A stretch of DNA of 64,000 nucleotides from Mycolicibacterium hodleri (GTDB lineage Bacteria > Actinomycetota > Actinomycetes > Mycobacteriales > Mycobacteriaceae). Shown piece by piece: positions 1 through 8,212 of this stretch. The DNA lies in assembly GCF_006439015.1 (NCBI RefSeq), contig NZ_RCZG01000006.1:214608-278607 (forward strand). The letters are read 5' to 3'. The notes below the pieces were generated by a model. The model did not search any database. It saw only the letters and a list, made by a program, of their open reading frames with translations, and was not told the origin of the DNA. The position numbers and the translations under genes were made by a program. Positions within the stretch are counted from its first letter, which is position 1; every line of letters begins with the position of its first letter.

Positions 1-188
1 ATCCGAAGCTGCCGGGCACCGTGCACACCGCGGTCGCCGACGTCGAGGCTGCGGGCGGCAAGGGTCTCGCCATGGTCGGTGACGTCCTGGTGGGATCGGG
101 TGTCACCGACCTCTCGCCATACGGCGGCGGCGACGATCCGATGTGGGACATCTTCGTCGACAAGCCAGAGAGCGCACACGCACCGTGA
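1..188 (+). pseudogene. SDR oxidoreductase, partial and internally deleted
   Basis: The reading frame enters from the left edge (first full codon at 3) and stops at 186-188. Its first part (PKLPGTVHTAVADVEAAGG, then GLAMVGD) matches the segment just after the Rossmann start in mycobacterial SDRs of the Rv3224 type. It then passes without a break into DVLVGSGVTDLS, which in that family lies close to the C-terminus (Rv3224 has a near-identical DVLVASGVTDLS there, from memory). The catalytic Ser/Tyr/Lys segment, about 200 residues, is missing between the two. The product would be an inactive stub. The stop overlaps the next gene's GTG, so it probably still works as a leader for that operon. The beginning of the gene is outside the window. 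Confidence 0.6.
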
Positions 189-1705
189 GCATCTCCCTGC
201 TGCTCGAGATGGCGGCGTCGACGAACCCCGACCGGCCCGCGGTGGTCTCCGGCGAGACCCGATTGTCCGCAGCGGAACTCAGCACGCTGGCCGACGGCGC
301 GGCCGGCGTCATCGCCGCCTCGGGGGCCCGACACGTGGCGTACGTCGGCACCGGCGGCGAGATGCTGCCGCTGCTGTTGTTCGCGTCCGCCCGCGCGAGA
401 GTCGCCGTCTCGCCGGTGAACTATCGACTGTCCACCGAGGGTGTTCAGTCGTTGATCGAGCGTCTCCCGGACCCGCTCATCGTGGTCGACGACGCCTACC
501 GGGCCGTGATCGCTGGCGGCCGGGTGATGACCTCGGCGGAGTTTCTCGCCGCCGCCAAGACGGCCGAGCCCGCATCCGAGTTCCCCGACCCGGATTCGGT
601 CGCCGTGGTGCTGTTCACCTCAGGCACCACGTCACGGCCCAAGGCCGTCGAGCTCACGCACAACAACCTCACCAGCTACGTCACCGGGACAGTCGAATTC
701 GACTCCGCCGACCCCGCGGACGCCGCGCTGATCTGCGTACCGCCGTACCACATCGCCGGTGTCGGTGCGGCGTTGTCCAACTTGTATGCGGGTCGAAAGA
801 TGGTGTATCTCAAGGATTTCAGTGCGCGCGAATGGATCAATCTGGTCGGTGCCGAAGGCGTGACGTCGGCGACGGTGGTGCCCACGATGCTCGACCGCAT
901 CGTGACCGTGCTCGACACCGAGACTGGTCCTGAATCGGGGCATCTGCCCACGTTGCGCACGCTGGCCTACGGCGGATCCAAGGTGGCCCTCCCGTTGGTC
1001 CGCAAGGCGCTGTCCCTGCTGCCGGAGGTCGGCTTCGTCAACGCCTATGGGCTCACCGAGACCAGCTCGACCATCGCCGTTCTGACCCCGGACGACCACC
1101 GGGCCGCCCTCGGCGCCGAAGACGGCGACGCCATGCGCCGACTCGGCTCGGTGGGCCAGCCCGTACCCGGGATCGAGGTACAGATCCGCGCCGACGACGG
1201 CACCGTCCTACCCCCTGGCGAAGCCGGCGAGCTCTTCGTTCGGGGGGAGCAGGTCTCCGGCAAGTACACCGACATCGGCTCAGTGCTCGACGCCGATGGA
1301 TGGTTTCCCACCAGAGACCTCGCGATGCTCGACGCGGCAGGCTACTTGTTCATCGGCGGGCGGTCCGACGACACCATCATTCGTGGCGGCGAGAACATCG
1401 CACCCGCGGAGATCGAGGACGTCCTGGTCGAGCACCCCGCCGTCCGCGACTGCGCGGTGGTGGGCGCCGATGACCCCGAATGGGGGCAGATCATCGTCGC
1501 GGTCGTCGTACCCATGCCCGGCGTCGAACCCGATTCCGACGAGTTGCGCGCGCACGTCCGCGCGCAATTGCGCGGCTCGCGCACGCCGGACCGCGTAGTC
1601 TTCCGCGACGAACTCCCCACCAACGCCACCGGCAAGATTCTCCGCCGGACGCTTCTGGAGGAACTCGCCACCGAATCAACCACTGCCAGCAAGGAGTCAG
1701 CATGA
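185..1705 (+). CDS. Acyl-CoA synthetase (AMP-binding, FadD-like)
   Basis: This 506-residue ANL-superfamily ligase would activate a carboxylic acid as acyl-AMP and transfer it to CoA. Visible motifs are the phosphate loop FTSGTTSRPK at about residue 144, YGLTETSS at about 288, the hinge region GRSDDTIIRGGENIAPAEIE and the C-terminal catalytic lysine in NATGKILRRTL (about residue 484). The GTG at 185 is chosen because it overlaps the upstream stop by 4 nt (GTGA) and removes an unsupported N-terminal extension. It is followed with a 4-nt overlap by a small gene, so both are probably co-translated. Substrate is unknown; nearby paired acyl-CoA dehydrogenases, SDRs and a KstD-like enzyme suggest a cyclic or branched acid. 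Confidence 0.9.
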   Translation: MSISLLLEMAASTNPDRPAVVSGETRLSAAELSTLADGAAGVIAASGARHVAYVGTGGEMLPLLLFASARARVAVSPVNYRLSTEGVQSLIERLPDPLIVVDDAYRAVIAGGRVMTSAEFLAAAKTAEPASEFPDPDSVAVVLFTSGTTSRPKAVELTHNNLTSYVTGTVEFDSADPADAALICVPPYHIAGVGAALSNLYAGRKMVYLKDFSAREWINLVGAEGVTSATVVPTMLDRIVTVLDTETGPESGHLPTLRTLAYGGSKVALPLVRKALSLLPEVGFVNAYGLTETSSTIAVLTPDDHRAALGAEDGDAMRRLGSVGQPVPGIEVQIRADDGTVLPPGEAGELFVRGEQVSGKYTDIGSVLDADGWFPTRDLAMLDAAGYLFIGGRSDDTIIRGGENIAPAEIEDVLVEHPAVRDCAVVGADDPEWGQIIVAVVVPMPGVEPDSDELRAHVRAQLRGSRTPDRVVFRDELPTNATGKILRRTLLEELATESTTASKESA

Positions 1706-2004
1706 TCAAGAACGGCACCCGCCTGCAGAGTCAGGTGTGCGACACGCAGGTCATCGTGGTCCGTAGCGCCGACAGCCTCGACGACCTCCGCGCGGGCGGA
1801 GCACCGATGGTGCCCATCGTGTCGGACGTCGCCGAAGGGTTGGCCCTCGACGCCGCGTTGGGCGACGGCAACCTCATGGGCAAGCGCTACGTCGACGACG
1901 GTGGAGCCGAGGTCCTGGTCACCAAGGCGGGCGCAGGCACGCTCAGCATCGGTTCCACCCCGTTGTCGATCAAGGAAGCCAAGCCGCTCCCCGCCAGCGA
2001 CTGA
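1702..2004 (+). CDS. Conserved small protein downstream of acyl-CoA synthetase
   Basis: The product has 100 residues beginning MIKNGTRLQSQVCDTQVIVVR. The start is set by the ATGA overlap with the upstream ligase and a good ribosome site (AAGGAG, 1691-1696). It has no signal peptide, no membrane segment and no catalytic motif that I recognise. The N-terminal part contains one cysteine (C13) in a QVCDTQ context, and a DDLRAGGAPMVPI segment looks like a conserved core. Translational coupling to the ligase suggests a role in the same reaction, such as an accessory or carrier-like partner, but that is inference from position only. Confidence 0.7.
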   Translation: MIKNGTRLQSQVCDTQVIVVRSADSLDDLRAGGAPMVPIVSDVAEGLALDAALGDGNLMGKRYVDDGGAEVLVTKAGAGTLSIGSTPLSIKEAKPLPASD

Positions 2005-2052
2005 ACGCCGATCCGTGGCCCGCCGGCCCGATCGATCGTGCATCCTTAGCGC

Positions 2053-2706
2053 GTGACTGTCGACTCGCTGCTACAGACCATCCCGCCGATGGCGGTGTAC
2101 CTAGTGGTCGGGGTGGTGATCGGGCTGGAGAGCCTGGGCATCCCGCTGCCCGGCGAGATCGCGCTCGTCAGCGCCGCCCTGCTGGCCTCACGCCACACCC
2201 TCGACATCAACCCCGTCGGCGTCGGCGCTGCGGCGACCATCGGCGCGATCATCGGCGACACGATCGGCTACAGCGTCGGCCATCGATACGGAATGAGCCT
2301 GTTCGAAAGGCTGGGCAAGCGCTTCCCCAAGCACTTCGGTCCAGGACACGTCGCCCTCGCCAAGCAACTGTTCACCCGGTGGGGGGTGTGGGCGGTGTTC
2401 TTCGGACGCTTCATTGCGCTGCTTCGCATCTTCGCAGGCCCGCTAGCAGGTGCGCTGAAGATGCCCTATCGAAAGTTTCTGGCCGCCAACGCAACCGGCG
2501 CAATACTGTGGGCGGGCGGTACCACCGCCGTCGTGTACTACTTGGGCATGGCCGCGGAGAAGTGGTTGTCCCGGTTCTCCTGGGTCGCGCTCGTCGTCGC
2601 CGTGGTGATCGGCGTCGCCTTCACGTTGGTCATGAGGGAGCGCACCGCGGCGGCCATCGCCAAGTTGCATGACGAACACGACTGGGACACGCTCAAGGAG
2701 ACGTAG
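2053..2706 (+). CDS. DedA-family membrane protein
   Basis: A 217-residue integral membrane protein with the DedA/SNARE-associated domain. The N-terminal segment carries the ESLGIPLPGE motif at about residues 25-34, followed by the amphipathic region and the family signature GRFIALLRIFAGPLAG (about residues 118-133). Four to five hydrophobic segments are visible, with a charged cytoplasmic tail ending in EHDWDTLKET. DedA proteins are linked to membrane homeostasis and probably move lipid carriers. The GTG at 2053 is the first good start after a 48-nt gap. It stands alone between the ligase pair and the convergent GntR gene. Confidence 0.85.
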   Translation: MTVDSLLQTIPPMAVYLVVGVVIGLESLGIPLPGEIALVSAALLASRHTLDINPVGVGAAATIGAIIGDTIGYSVGHRYGMSLFERLGKRFPKHFGPGHVALAKQLFTRWGVWAVFFGRFIALLRIFAGPLAGALKMPYRKFLAANATGAILWAGGTTAVVYYLGMAAEKWLSRFSWVALVVAVVIGVAFTLVMRERTAAAIAKLHDEHDWDTLKET

Positions 2707-2712
2707 GTAGAC

Positions 2713-3489
2713 CTACAGCGCGACGCGTCCCGAGCGTGCCGAGGCCGCGTTTACGACGTCGTCGTTGAAGCGCTCCAGCACCAGGGCCTGGGTCGCGGCG
2801 AGGTGTCTTCGCGCAATCCCCTGGGCGTCGTCGGCACGGCCTGCGGCGATCTCCTCGACGAGCCTGCGGTGGGTGCGCACAGCGGAGCGTGCGGCAGTCG
2901 GCGACGGGTATTCACCGAGCTTGGTGCGGGTCGCCGCCCACTGCTGTTCCTGAGCCGACCACAGTGCGACGAGGCTCCGCACCACATGGCGCATCGTGTC
3001 GTTCGGGGTGAATGCGACGACGAGGTCGTGGAATTCGCGTGAGATTCGGGTGAAGGCGACGCCGTCGGCCACCGCTTTCGCGGAGGCCTCGACGTTGGCG
3101 GTCAGCGCGGGGACGACGGCGACCGCCCGGTCTGCGCGCCGGGCCACCTCGCCTGCGCACAATGGTTCCAGTAGCAGCAGTCCCCGAGCGAGATCACCGA
3201 GCGTGACCCGGGCGCCCTGCAACATCAGGCCCAGATGGTATGCGCCCGACGACTGGTCGGGTCGGTGCACCTCCGCGCCGCCGACGCTACCCCGCAGGAC
3301 GGTGATCAGTCCCTCGGTTTCGAGGATCCGTAAGGCCTCGCGCACCGAAGGATGACTCACGCCGAAGTCGTTCACCAGCTGGTCCTGAGTGGGAAGCCGG
3401 TCACCCATCCGTCCCGTGAGGATGCCCTCGCGCAGTTCGCTGGCGACCGTCTCGGCGATACGACGCTGCGGAGTCCGTCCTGGTGGCAC
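2713..3489 (-). CDS. GntR/FadR-family transcriptional regulator (FCD domain)
   Basis: The 258-residue protein has an N-terminal winged helix (about residues 8-75, with the recognition region FGVSHPSVREALRILETEGL) and an all-helical FCD ligand domain (about 95-240). FCD regulators sense small acids or acyl-CoA intermediates. The gene is transcribed away from the block of acyl-CoA dehydrogenases, and a perfect 16-bp palindrome lies in the short divergent intergenic space, so it very likely controls its own expression and that of the dehydrogenases. Convergent end with the DedA gene leaves only 6 nt. Confidence 0.88.
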   Translation of the reverse strand: MPPGRTPQRRIAETVASELREGILTGRMGDRLPTQDQLVNDFGVSHPSVREALRILETEGLITVLRGSVGGAEVHRPDQSSGAYHLGLMLQGARVTLGDLARGLLLLEPLCAGEVARRADRAVAVVPALTANVEASAKAVADGVAFTRISREFHDLVVAFTPNDTMRHVVRSLVALWSAQEQQWAATRTKLGEYPSPTAARSAVRTHRRLVEEIAAGRADDAQGIARRHLAATQALVLERFNDDVVNAASARSGRVAL

Positions 3490-3504
3490 GATTCGAATAC
3501 TAGC

Positions 3505-3520
3505 AATCCTTATAAGGATT
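3505..3520. promoter_or_regulatory. Perfect palindrome, probable GntR operator
   Basis: AATCCTTATAAGGATT is a perfect inverted repeat of 16 bp, placed 15 nt upstream of the GntR start and 16 nt upstream of the chosen start of the first acyl-CoA dehydrogenase. Its AT content stands out against the surrounding GC-rich sequence. Position and symmetry fit a dimeric FCD/GntR repressor site overlapping the promoters of both divergent units. Confidence 0.7.
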
Positions 3521-3536
3521 GACCTACGATCGTCGG

Positions 3537-4691
3537 GTGGACTTCGAGATGGGTCGTGAGGCGGCAGACCTCCGGCACGAGCTTCGTGACCTGGTGAAAA
3601 CGCATGTACCGGAGGACTTCCTCGGCGCGTTCACCGACGACCCAGCCGATCTGGCGGTTGCGCAGAAGTTCTGCCAACTGCTGGCCGAACGCGGACTGCT
3701 GTGCATGTCGTGGCCCGAGCAATTCGGCGGCCGCGGTTCATCGGTCTGGGAGCAGACCGTCGTGCGCGAGGAAATGTGGGCCCACCACGAACCGCGTGGC
3801 GCGCAGTACATGGGCGTGAACTGGGTGGGGCCGACGCTCATGCGCCACGGCACCGCGGAGCAGCAGCGCAAGCATCTGCCGCGGATCGCCCGCGGCGAGG
3901 TCATCTGGTGTCAGGGATTCAGTGAGCCGGAAGCCGGCTCGGACCTGGCCTCCCTCCGCACGGCGGCCACGCACGACGGGGACGGCTGGCGCATCAACGG
4001 TCAGAAGATCTGGACGTCGTACGCCACGATGGCACAGTGGTGCTTCCTTCTTGCCCGAACGACCAAGTGGGACAAGAACACCACTAAGAAGCAGGCCGGT
4101 TTGACCATCTTCCTGGTGCCAATGGACGATCCTGCGATCACGGTACGGCCGATCGGTTGCATGATGGGTCCGCATCACCTCAACGAGGTGTTCATCGACG
4201 ACCTCCGGGTGACCGAGGCCGACATCCTGGGGACACTCGACGACGGCTGGTCGATCGTCGCCGACGTGTTGTCGTTCGAACGTCTCGGCATCGCGCGCTA
4301 CGCGCGGTGCGAACGACTCTTGCACATGGCGCCCGAGCAGCTCGGTGAGCACTGGCCCGACCTGCCCCCTGAACTGCGCGGTCGGTGGACCAGGATGCTG
4401 ACCCACTGCCGCAGGGCCCGACTGCTGGCTTACCGCCTGGTGTCGCTGCAGAGCGAGGGGCGTGTGACACCCACCGACGTGGCGGCCTATCGCATCGCCG
4501 TCACGAAACTCGACCAGGACAGCGCCGAGGTGCTGATGGAGATTGCCGCCGAGGCACCGGAGGAGGGCACCGCGTTGTTCCGTAGCGAGGTCGAAGACCA
4601 CTGGCGCTACTCGCAGGCATCCACGGTGTCGTCGGGCAGCATCGAGATGCAGCGCATTCTGCTGTCGCGTTCCCTCTTGGCGGCACGATGA
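3537..4691 (+). CDS. Acyl-CoA dehydrogenase, large subunit (pair 1)
   Basis: A 384-residue acyl-CoA dehydrogenase with the middle-domain FAD/substrate motif WCQGFSEPEAGSDLASLRT (about residue 123 onward) and the NGQKIWTS segment. The canonical C-terminal YEGTSEIQ is altered to SSGSIEMQ, so the usual catalytic glutamate is replaced by serine. GTG 3537 is chosen; a TTG at 3519 would lie inside the operator palindrome. The end overlaps the next gene by 4 nt (ATGA). In actinobacterial heteromeric dehydrogenases, for example the ChsE type, a large subunit like this needs the small partner for the base; that is how I read this pair. Confidence 0.88.
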   Translation: MDFEMGREAADLRHELRDLVKTHVPEDFLGAFTDDPADLAVAQKFCQLLAERGLLCMSWPEQFGGRGSSVWEQTVVREEMWAHHEPRGAQYMGVNWVGPTLMRHGTAEQQRKHLPRIARGEVIWCQGFSEPEAGSDLASLRTAATHDGDGWRINGQKIWTSYATMAQWCFLLARTTKWDKNTTKKQAGLTIFLVPMDDPAITVRPIGCMMGPHHLNEVFIDDLRVTEADILGTLDDGWSIVADVLSFERLGIARYARCERLLHMAPEQLGEHWPDLPPELRGRWTRMLTHCRRARLLAYRLVSLQSEGRVTPTDVAAYRIAVTKLDQDSAEVLMEIAAEAPEEGTALFRSEVEDHWRYSQASTVSSGSIEMQRILLSRSLLAAR

Positions 4692-5620
4692 TCACCGATC
4701 TCGGTCGCGAAGCCAAGGAGTATGGGCACCAAGCCCTTCGGGCAATCGAGGCGGCTGGCGGCGACGAACTGGTGCAGCGAGCAGAAGCCGACCCGACCGC
4801 CCGCGAGTCGCTCGCCGCGCCCGTCCTCGCCGATCTCGGGGCCTGGGAACTCGAGCCGAGAAGCGACGCCGACCAACTCGAGGCGGCATCGGCCCTATGC
4901 CGAAGCGCAGGCTACTGGGCCCTCCCCTACCCGCTCGCCGAGCGACTATCCCGCACCGCCGACGACGACGGGCTGATCGTCGTCGCCGACACGCGACCGG
5001 CCGGCGGCGTCTCCGGCGTAGAGGTGAACTGGGGTGCCGTGGCGTTGGACGGGCGCCGCAGCAGAGCCAGCGCGGTCGGTGAGCCGGAACGTGCGTTCGT
5101 CACGCGGCTCGCACTGACACCGACGTCTGGCGACGCGACGGCGGATCTTCCCGTGGCGCTGCTACTGCCGTGCTGGACGTTGCTCGGAATGTTGGACCGG
5201 GCAATCGAACTCACCGTTGCCCACGTGCAGTTGCGGCAGCAGTTCGGTCAGCCACTGTCAGGATTTCAAAGCGTGCAGTTCCAGCTGACCGATGCCGAGG
5301 TCGAGAGAGCTGGACTCGAGATGCTGGCCAAGTACGCCACCTGGAGTGCGGCCGAGGGCAGTGACGACGCACTCGACGATGCGCTCTCGGTGCGGATGGC
5401 TGCCCTCGACGCGGCCGAGATCGTCTTTCGGATCACCCATCAGCTGCACGGCGCCGTCGGGTTTTGCGACGAGACGACCCTCTCCTGGCTGTCGCGGTAC
5501 AGCCAGCCACTGCGCCGCCTGCCACTGGGAATCTCCGCCACCCGAACCCACCTGACCGAACGACTCGGCTCCCGCGGACTGACCGGACTCTACGGCGGCT
5601 CCCACGAGGTCGTGTCGTGA
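4688..5620 (+). CDS. Acyl-CoA dehydrogenase, small subunit (pair 1)
   Basis: The 310-residue protein is a short, divergent acyl-CoA dehydrogenase. The C-terminal helical domain is clear: the FAD-contact segment QLRQQFGQPLSGFQSVQFQL at about residues 178-197, then LHGAVGFCDETTLSWLSRYS near 257. The glutamate in the CDE position corresponds to the WE of other small subunits and is the probable catalytic base missing from the upstream partner. It begins in an ATGA overlap and ends in a GTGA overlap, so stoichiometric co-translation with both neighbours is likely. Confidence 0.85.
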   Translation: MITDLGREAKEYGHQALRAIEAAGGDELVQRAEADPTARESLAAPVLADLGAWELEPRSDADQLEAASALCRSAGYWALPYPLAERLSRTADDDGLIVVADTRPAGGVSGVEVNWGAVALDGRRSRASAVGEPERAFVTRLALTPTSGDATADLPVALLLPCWTLLGMLDRAIELTVAHVQLRQQFGQPLSGFQSVQFQLTDAEVERAGLEMLAKYATWSAAEGSDDALDDALSVRMAALDAAEIVFRITHQLHGAVGFCDETTLSWLSRYSQPLRRLPLGISATRTHLTERLGSRGLTGLYGGSHEVVS

Positions 5621-6810
5621 CGACAAACCTCGAGGAGTTCCGCGAAGAGGTCCGTGCCTGGTGTCAGGAGCACGTGCCGACGAACTGGCGGAGCGCCCAG
5701 ACCGGGGTGACCGACGACGAATTCGTTGCCTTCCAGAAGTCGTGGTTCGCCGAATTGCACACCGCGGGGTTCGCGGTGCCGCACTGGCCGCGCGAATGGG
5801 GCGGCGGGATGTCGGTGGCCGAACAGATTGTGTTGTACCAGGAACTCGCGGCGTACGACGCACCGCGACTGGTCCTGGCGTTCGTCGGGATCCACCATGC
5901 GGCGTCCACGCTGCTGGCCGCGGGAACCGACGCGCAGCGCCGACGCCATCTGCCTGCGATCCTCGACGGCGAGATCTGGGTGCAGGGTTTCTCGGAGCCC
6001 GAGGCCGGTTCCGATCTCGCGTCGCTACGCACGACGGCCCGCCGGGTCGACGACGGGTACCTCGTCAATGGCCAGAAGCTCTGGGCCAGTGGCGGATTGC
6101 ACGCCGACTGGTGCCTGCTGCTGGCCCGTACCGATCAGGACGCCCCCAAGCGCAAGGGCATCTCGTACTTCCTGATGGACATGCGATCGCCAGGCATCGA
6201 CGTCCGCCCCATCCGCAATGCGATCGGCGAATCGCACTTCTGCGAGGTCTTCCTCAACGACGTTGTGATCCCGGCCGACCACCTGATCGGTGCCGAGAAC
6301 GCGGGATGGCAAGTGGCACAAGCCACCCTGGGTGCCGAGCGTGGGATGACGATGCTCGAACTGGCCGAGCGGCTGGGCAACGTGGGGTTCCGCCGTCTCG
6401 TCGCGGAATGCACGCTGATGCGGCCGGACGGTTCGCGGTCCATCGACGATGGCGCGGTGGCCGACCGGTTGGCGCAGTTCGACATTGAGATCGCCGGCCT
6501 TCGGGGGTTGTGCCGCACCGTGGTGGAGGCCCACGACGTCGGTGCCACGGGACCCGCCGATCCCTCCATCGTCAAGCTCTTCTACAGCGAGCTGCTGCAA
6601 CGGCTTACCGACTTCGCCGTCGACGTGACGGGCCTGGCGGCTCACACCGTACTGGTGAAGCCGATGTCGAGCGGATGGGAGTCCGGTGCCTGGGCGCTGG
6701 ACTTCATCGGGTCGTGGGAGTGGACGATCCCCGGCGGCTCCAGCGAGATTCAACGGACCATCATCGGCGAACGTGGCCTCGGCCTTCCCAGGGAACCGGC
6801 GAGCTCGTGA
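5617..6810 (+). CDS. Acyl-CoA dehydrogenase, large subunit (pair 2)
   Basis: A 397-residue acyl-CoA dehydrogenase with VQGFSEPEAGSDLASLRTTA (about residues 123-142), NGQKLWASGG and the C-terminal arginine-containing IPGGSSEIQRTI. At the position of the canonical glutamate in YEGTSEIQ there is a proline, so this subunit also appears to lack its own base. GTG 5617 was picked because it overlaps the upstream stop (GTGA) and agrees with the family start (TTNLEEFREEVRAW). It is a paralogue of the large subunit of pair 1. Confidence 0.88.
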   Translation: MTTNLEEFREEVRAWCQEHVPTNWRSAQTGVTDDEFVAFQKSWFAELHTAGFAVPHWPREWGGGMSVAEQIVLYQELAAYDAPRLVLAFVGIHHAASTLLAAGTDAQRRRHLPAILDGEIWVQGFSEPEAGSDLASLRTTARRVDDGYLVNGQKLWASGGLHADWCLLLARTDQDAPKRKGISYFLMDMRSPGIDVRPIRNAIGESHFCEVFLNDVVIPADHLIGAENAGWQVAQATLGAERGMTMLELAERLGNVGFRRLVAECTLMRPDGSRSIDDGAVADRLAQFDIEIAGLRGLCRTVVEAHDVGATGPADPSIVKLFYSELLQRLTDFAVDVTGLAAHTVLVKPMSSGWESGAWALDFIGSWEWTIPGGSSEIQRTIIGERGLGLPREPASS

Positions 6811-7784
6811 CGTCGGATCTGCGGGAATTCCACGACGAACTGCGAGGGATCGCCAGGGAACTCATGGCCAAGGGCGGTGACTGGCGCCAGGTGGTCGATG
6901 CGGGCTGGGTGGCACTTGAGATCCCCGAGTCACTGGGCGGCACGGGAGCGTCGTTCGTCGAGACGGCGATCGTGCTGGAGGAGATGGGGCGCGCCGCCGC
7001 CGACTACCCCTACCTCGGCACGACGCTGGCGGTGGCTGCACTCACGGCCCTGGCCCCCAGTGACTTCCGAGACGGAATGCTGGGGCGGATCGGCGCCGGC
7101 GCTACCGCTGCGCTCGCGACGGGCTTCACCGTGTCGAACGGCACCGTGTCTGGCCACTCCCATTTCGTGCCCGATGCGGAGGGCGCAGACGTCGTGCTGC
7201 TACTGACTGACGCAGATGGCGAACCCGCGGTCGTCATCAGCAACGAATTGTCCATCACCGCAACGCCGGTGCTCGACGAGACCCGTGCGCTGGCAACCGT
7301 GTCGGCCGACTCCGCCGCCGTGTCCGGATCATGGCAACTGACAATGGGTCCCGAGACGTTGCGGAATCGGGCCGCCGTGGCCGTCGCCTGCGACAGCCTG
7401 GGTGTGGCAGAGTCCATGCTCTCGGCCACCGTCGACTATGCGTCCGTCCGGCACCAATTCGGCAGGCCCATCGGATCATTCCAGGCGGTCAAGCATGCGT
7501 GTGCGGACATGCTGGTGCAGCTGGCGGTGGCACGGCAACTGGTCACCGCCGCCGTCGATTCGCTGGCCACGGGCGACGACGCCGGCATCGCCGCCTCGAT
7601 GGCCAAGTCCTACGCCTGCACCACCGCCGTCGACGTCGTCGGCAAGGCCATGCAATTGCACGGTGGCATCGGATACACCTGGGAGAGCGGCGTCCACGTG
7701 TACCTGAAGCGCGCCATGCTGAACCGCTCGCTGTACGGCTCCCCCGCGTGGCACCGGAAGCGGTTGGCGGCCGGCTACGCCTGA
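6807..7784 (+). CDS. Acyl-CoA dehydrogenase, small subunit (pair 2)
   Basis: This protein of 325 residues is the fourth and last acyl-CoA dehydrogenase of the overlapping set. It carries the C-terminal FAD-contact segment ASVRHQFGRPIGSFQAVKH (about residues 212-230) and the motif LHGGIGYTWESGVHVYLKR, whose glutamate is the likely catalytic base. GTG 6807 overlaps the previous stop by 4 nt. Pairs 1 and 2 probably form two separate heteromeric enzymes, either acting at two steps of a side-chain or ring degradation route or on two substrates. Confidence 0.87.
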   Translation: MTSDLREFHDELRGIARELMAKGGDWRQVVDAGWVALEIPESLGGTGASFVETAIVLEEMGRAAADYPYLGTTLAVAALTALAPSDFRDGMLGRIGAGATAALATGFTVSNGTVSGHSHFVPDAEGADVVLLLTDADGEPAVVISNELSITATPVLDETRALATVSADSAAVSGSWQLTMGPETLRNRAAVAVACDSLGVAESMLSATVDYASVRHQFGRPIGSFQAVKHACADMLVQLAVARQLVTAAVDSLATGDDAGIAASMAKSYACTTAVDVVGKAMQLHGGIGYTWESGVHVYLKRAMLNRSLYGSPAWHRKRLAAGYA

Positions 7785-7797
7785 ACCCGCCGTGGCG

Positions 7798-8046
7798 TCA
7801 GCCGGCGCCGCTAGATCTGAGCGCGATGCACGCACCGAGGTGGGAACCGGTGCAGGGAATGCCTCTGACGGTCTGCAACTCCCCTAGCGACCCGGTGATC
7901 CCGGGCCGGGCGAGGTTGCCCGACGTGGTCCGATCCGAGCACGCACTTGCCACGCAGTCGTCAGCCGCGGCCGACGCAGCTCCCACCGAGCCGAGGACAG
8001 CAGCGGCGACGCATCCGCCGACCAGCATTCCGAGTTCTCTCACCAC
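7798..8046 (-). CDS. Small secreted protein
   Basis: An 82-residue protein with a typical short signal peptide: Arg3, a hydrophobic core and an AASA cleavage site at about residues 23-26. The mature part has four cysteines (two near its start in DDCVASACSD, two near the end), suggesting two disulphides in the periplasm or outside. The GTG at 8046 is preferred over ATG 8028 because only the longer form has a positively charged n-region. Small cysteine-containing exported proteins like this are common in mycobacteria; function unknown. Confidence 0.6.
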   Translation of the reverse strand: MVRELGMLVGGCVAAAVLGSVGAASAAADDCVASACSDRTTSGNLARPGITGSLGELQTVRGIPCTGSHLGACIALRSSGAG

Positions 8047-8212
8047 CGGCTCGACGGTACGCCTGGGGCACCGAACCCAGGCAATTACTGTACGGCTTTC
8101 GATAAGGGGTGCCGATGCCGCGGACTCGTCGAGATGCTCAAGCCATGACCGTCACCGATTCGTCGCGCTTCTGCGGAACTCGTTCTACGGCCCCGGGCGT
8201 AATGTCGAAGAC

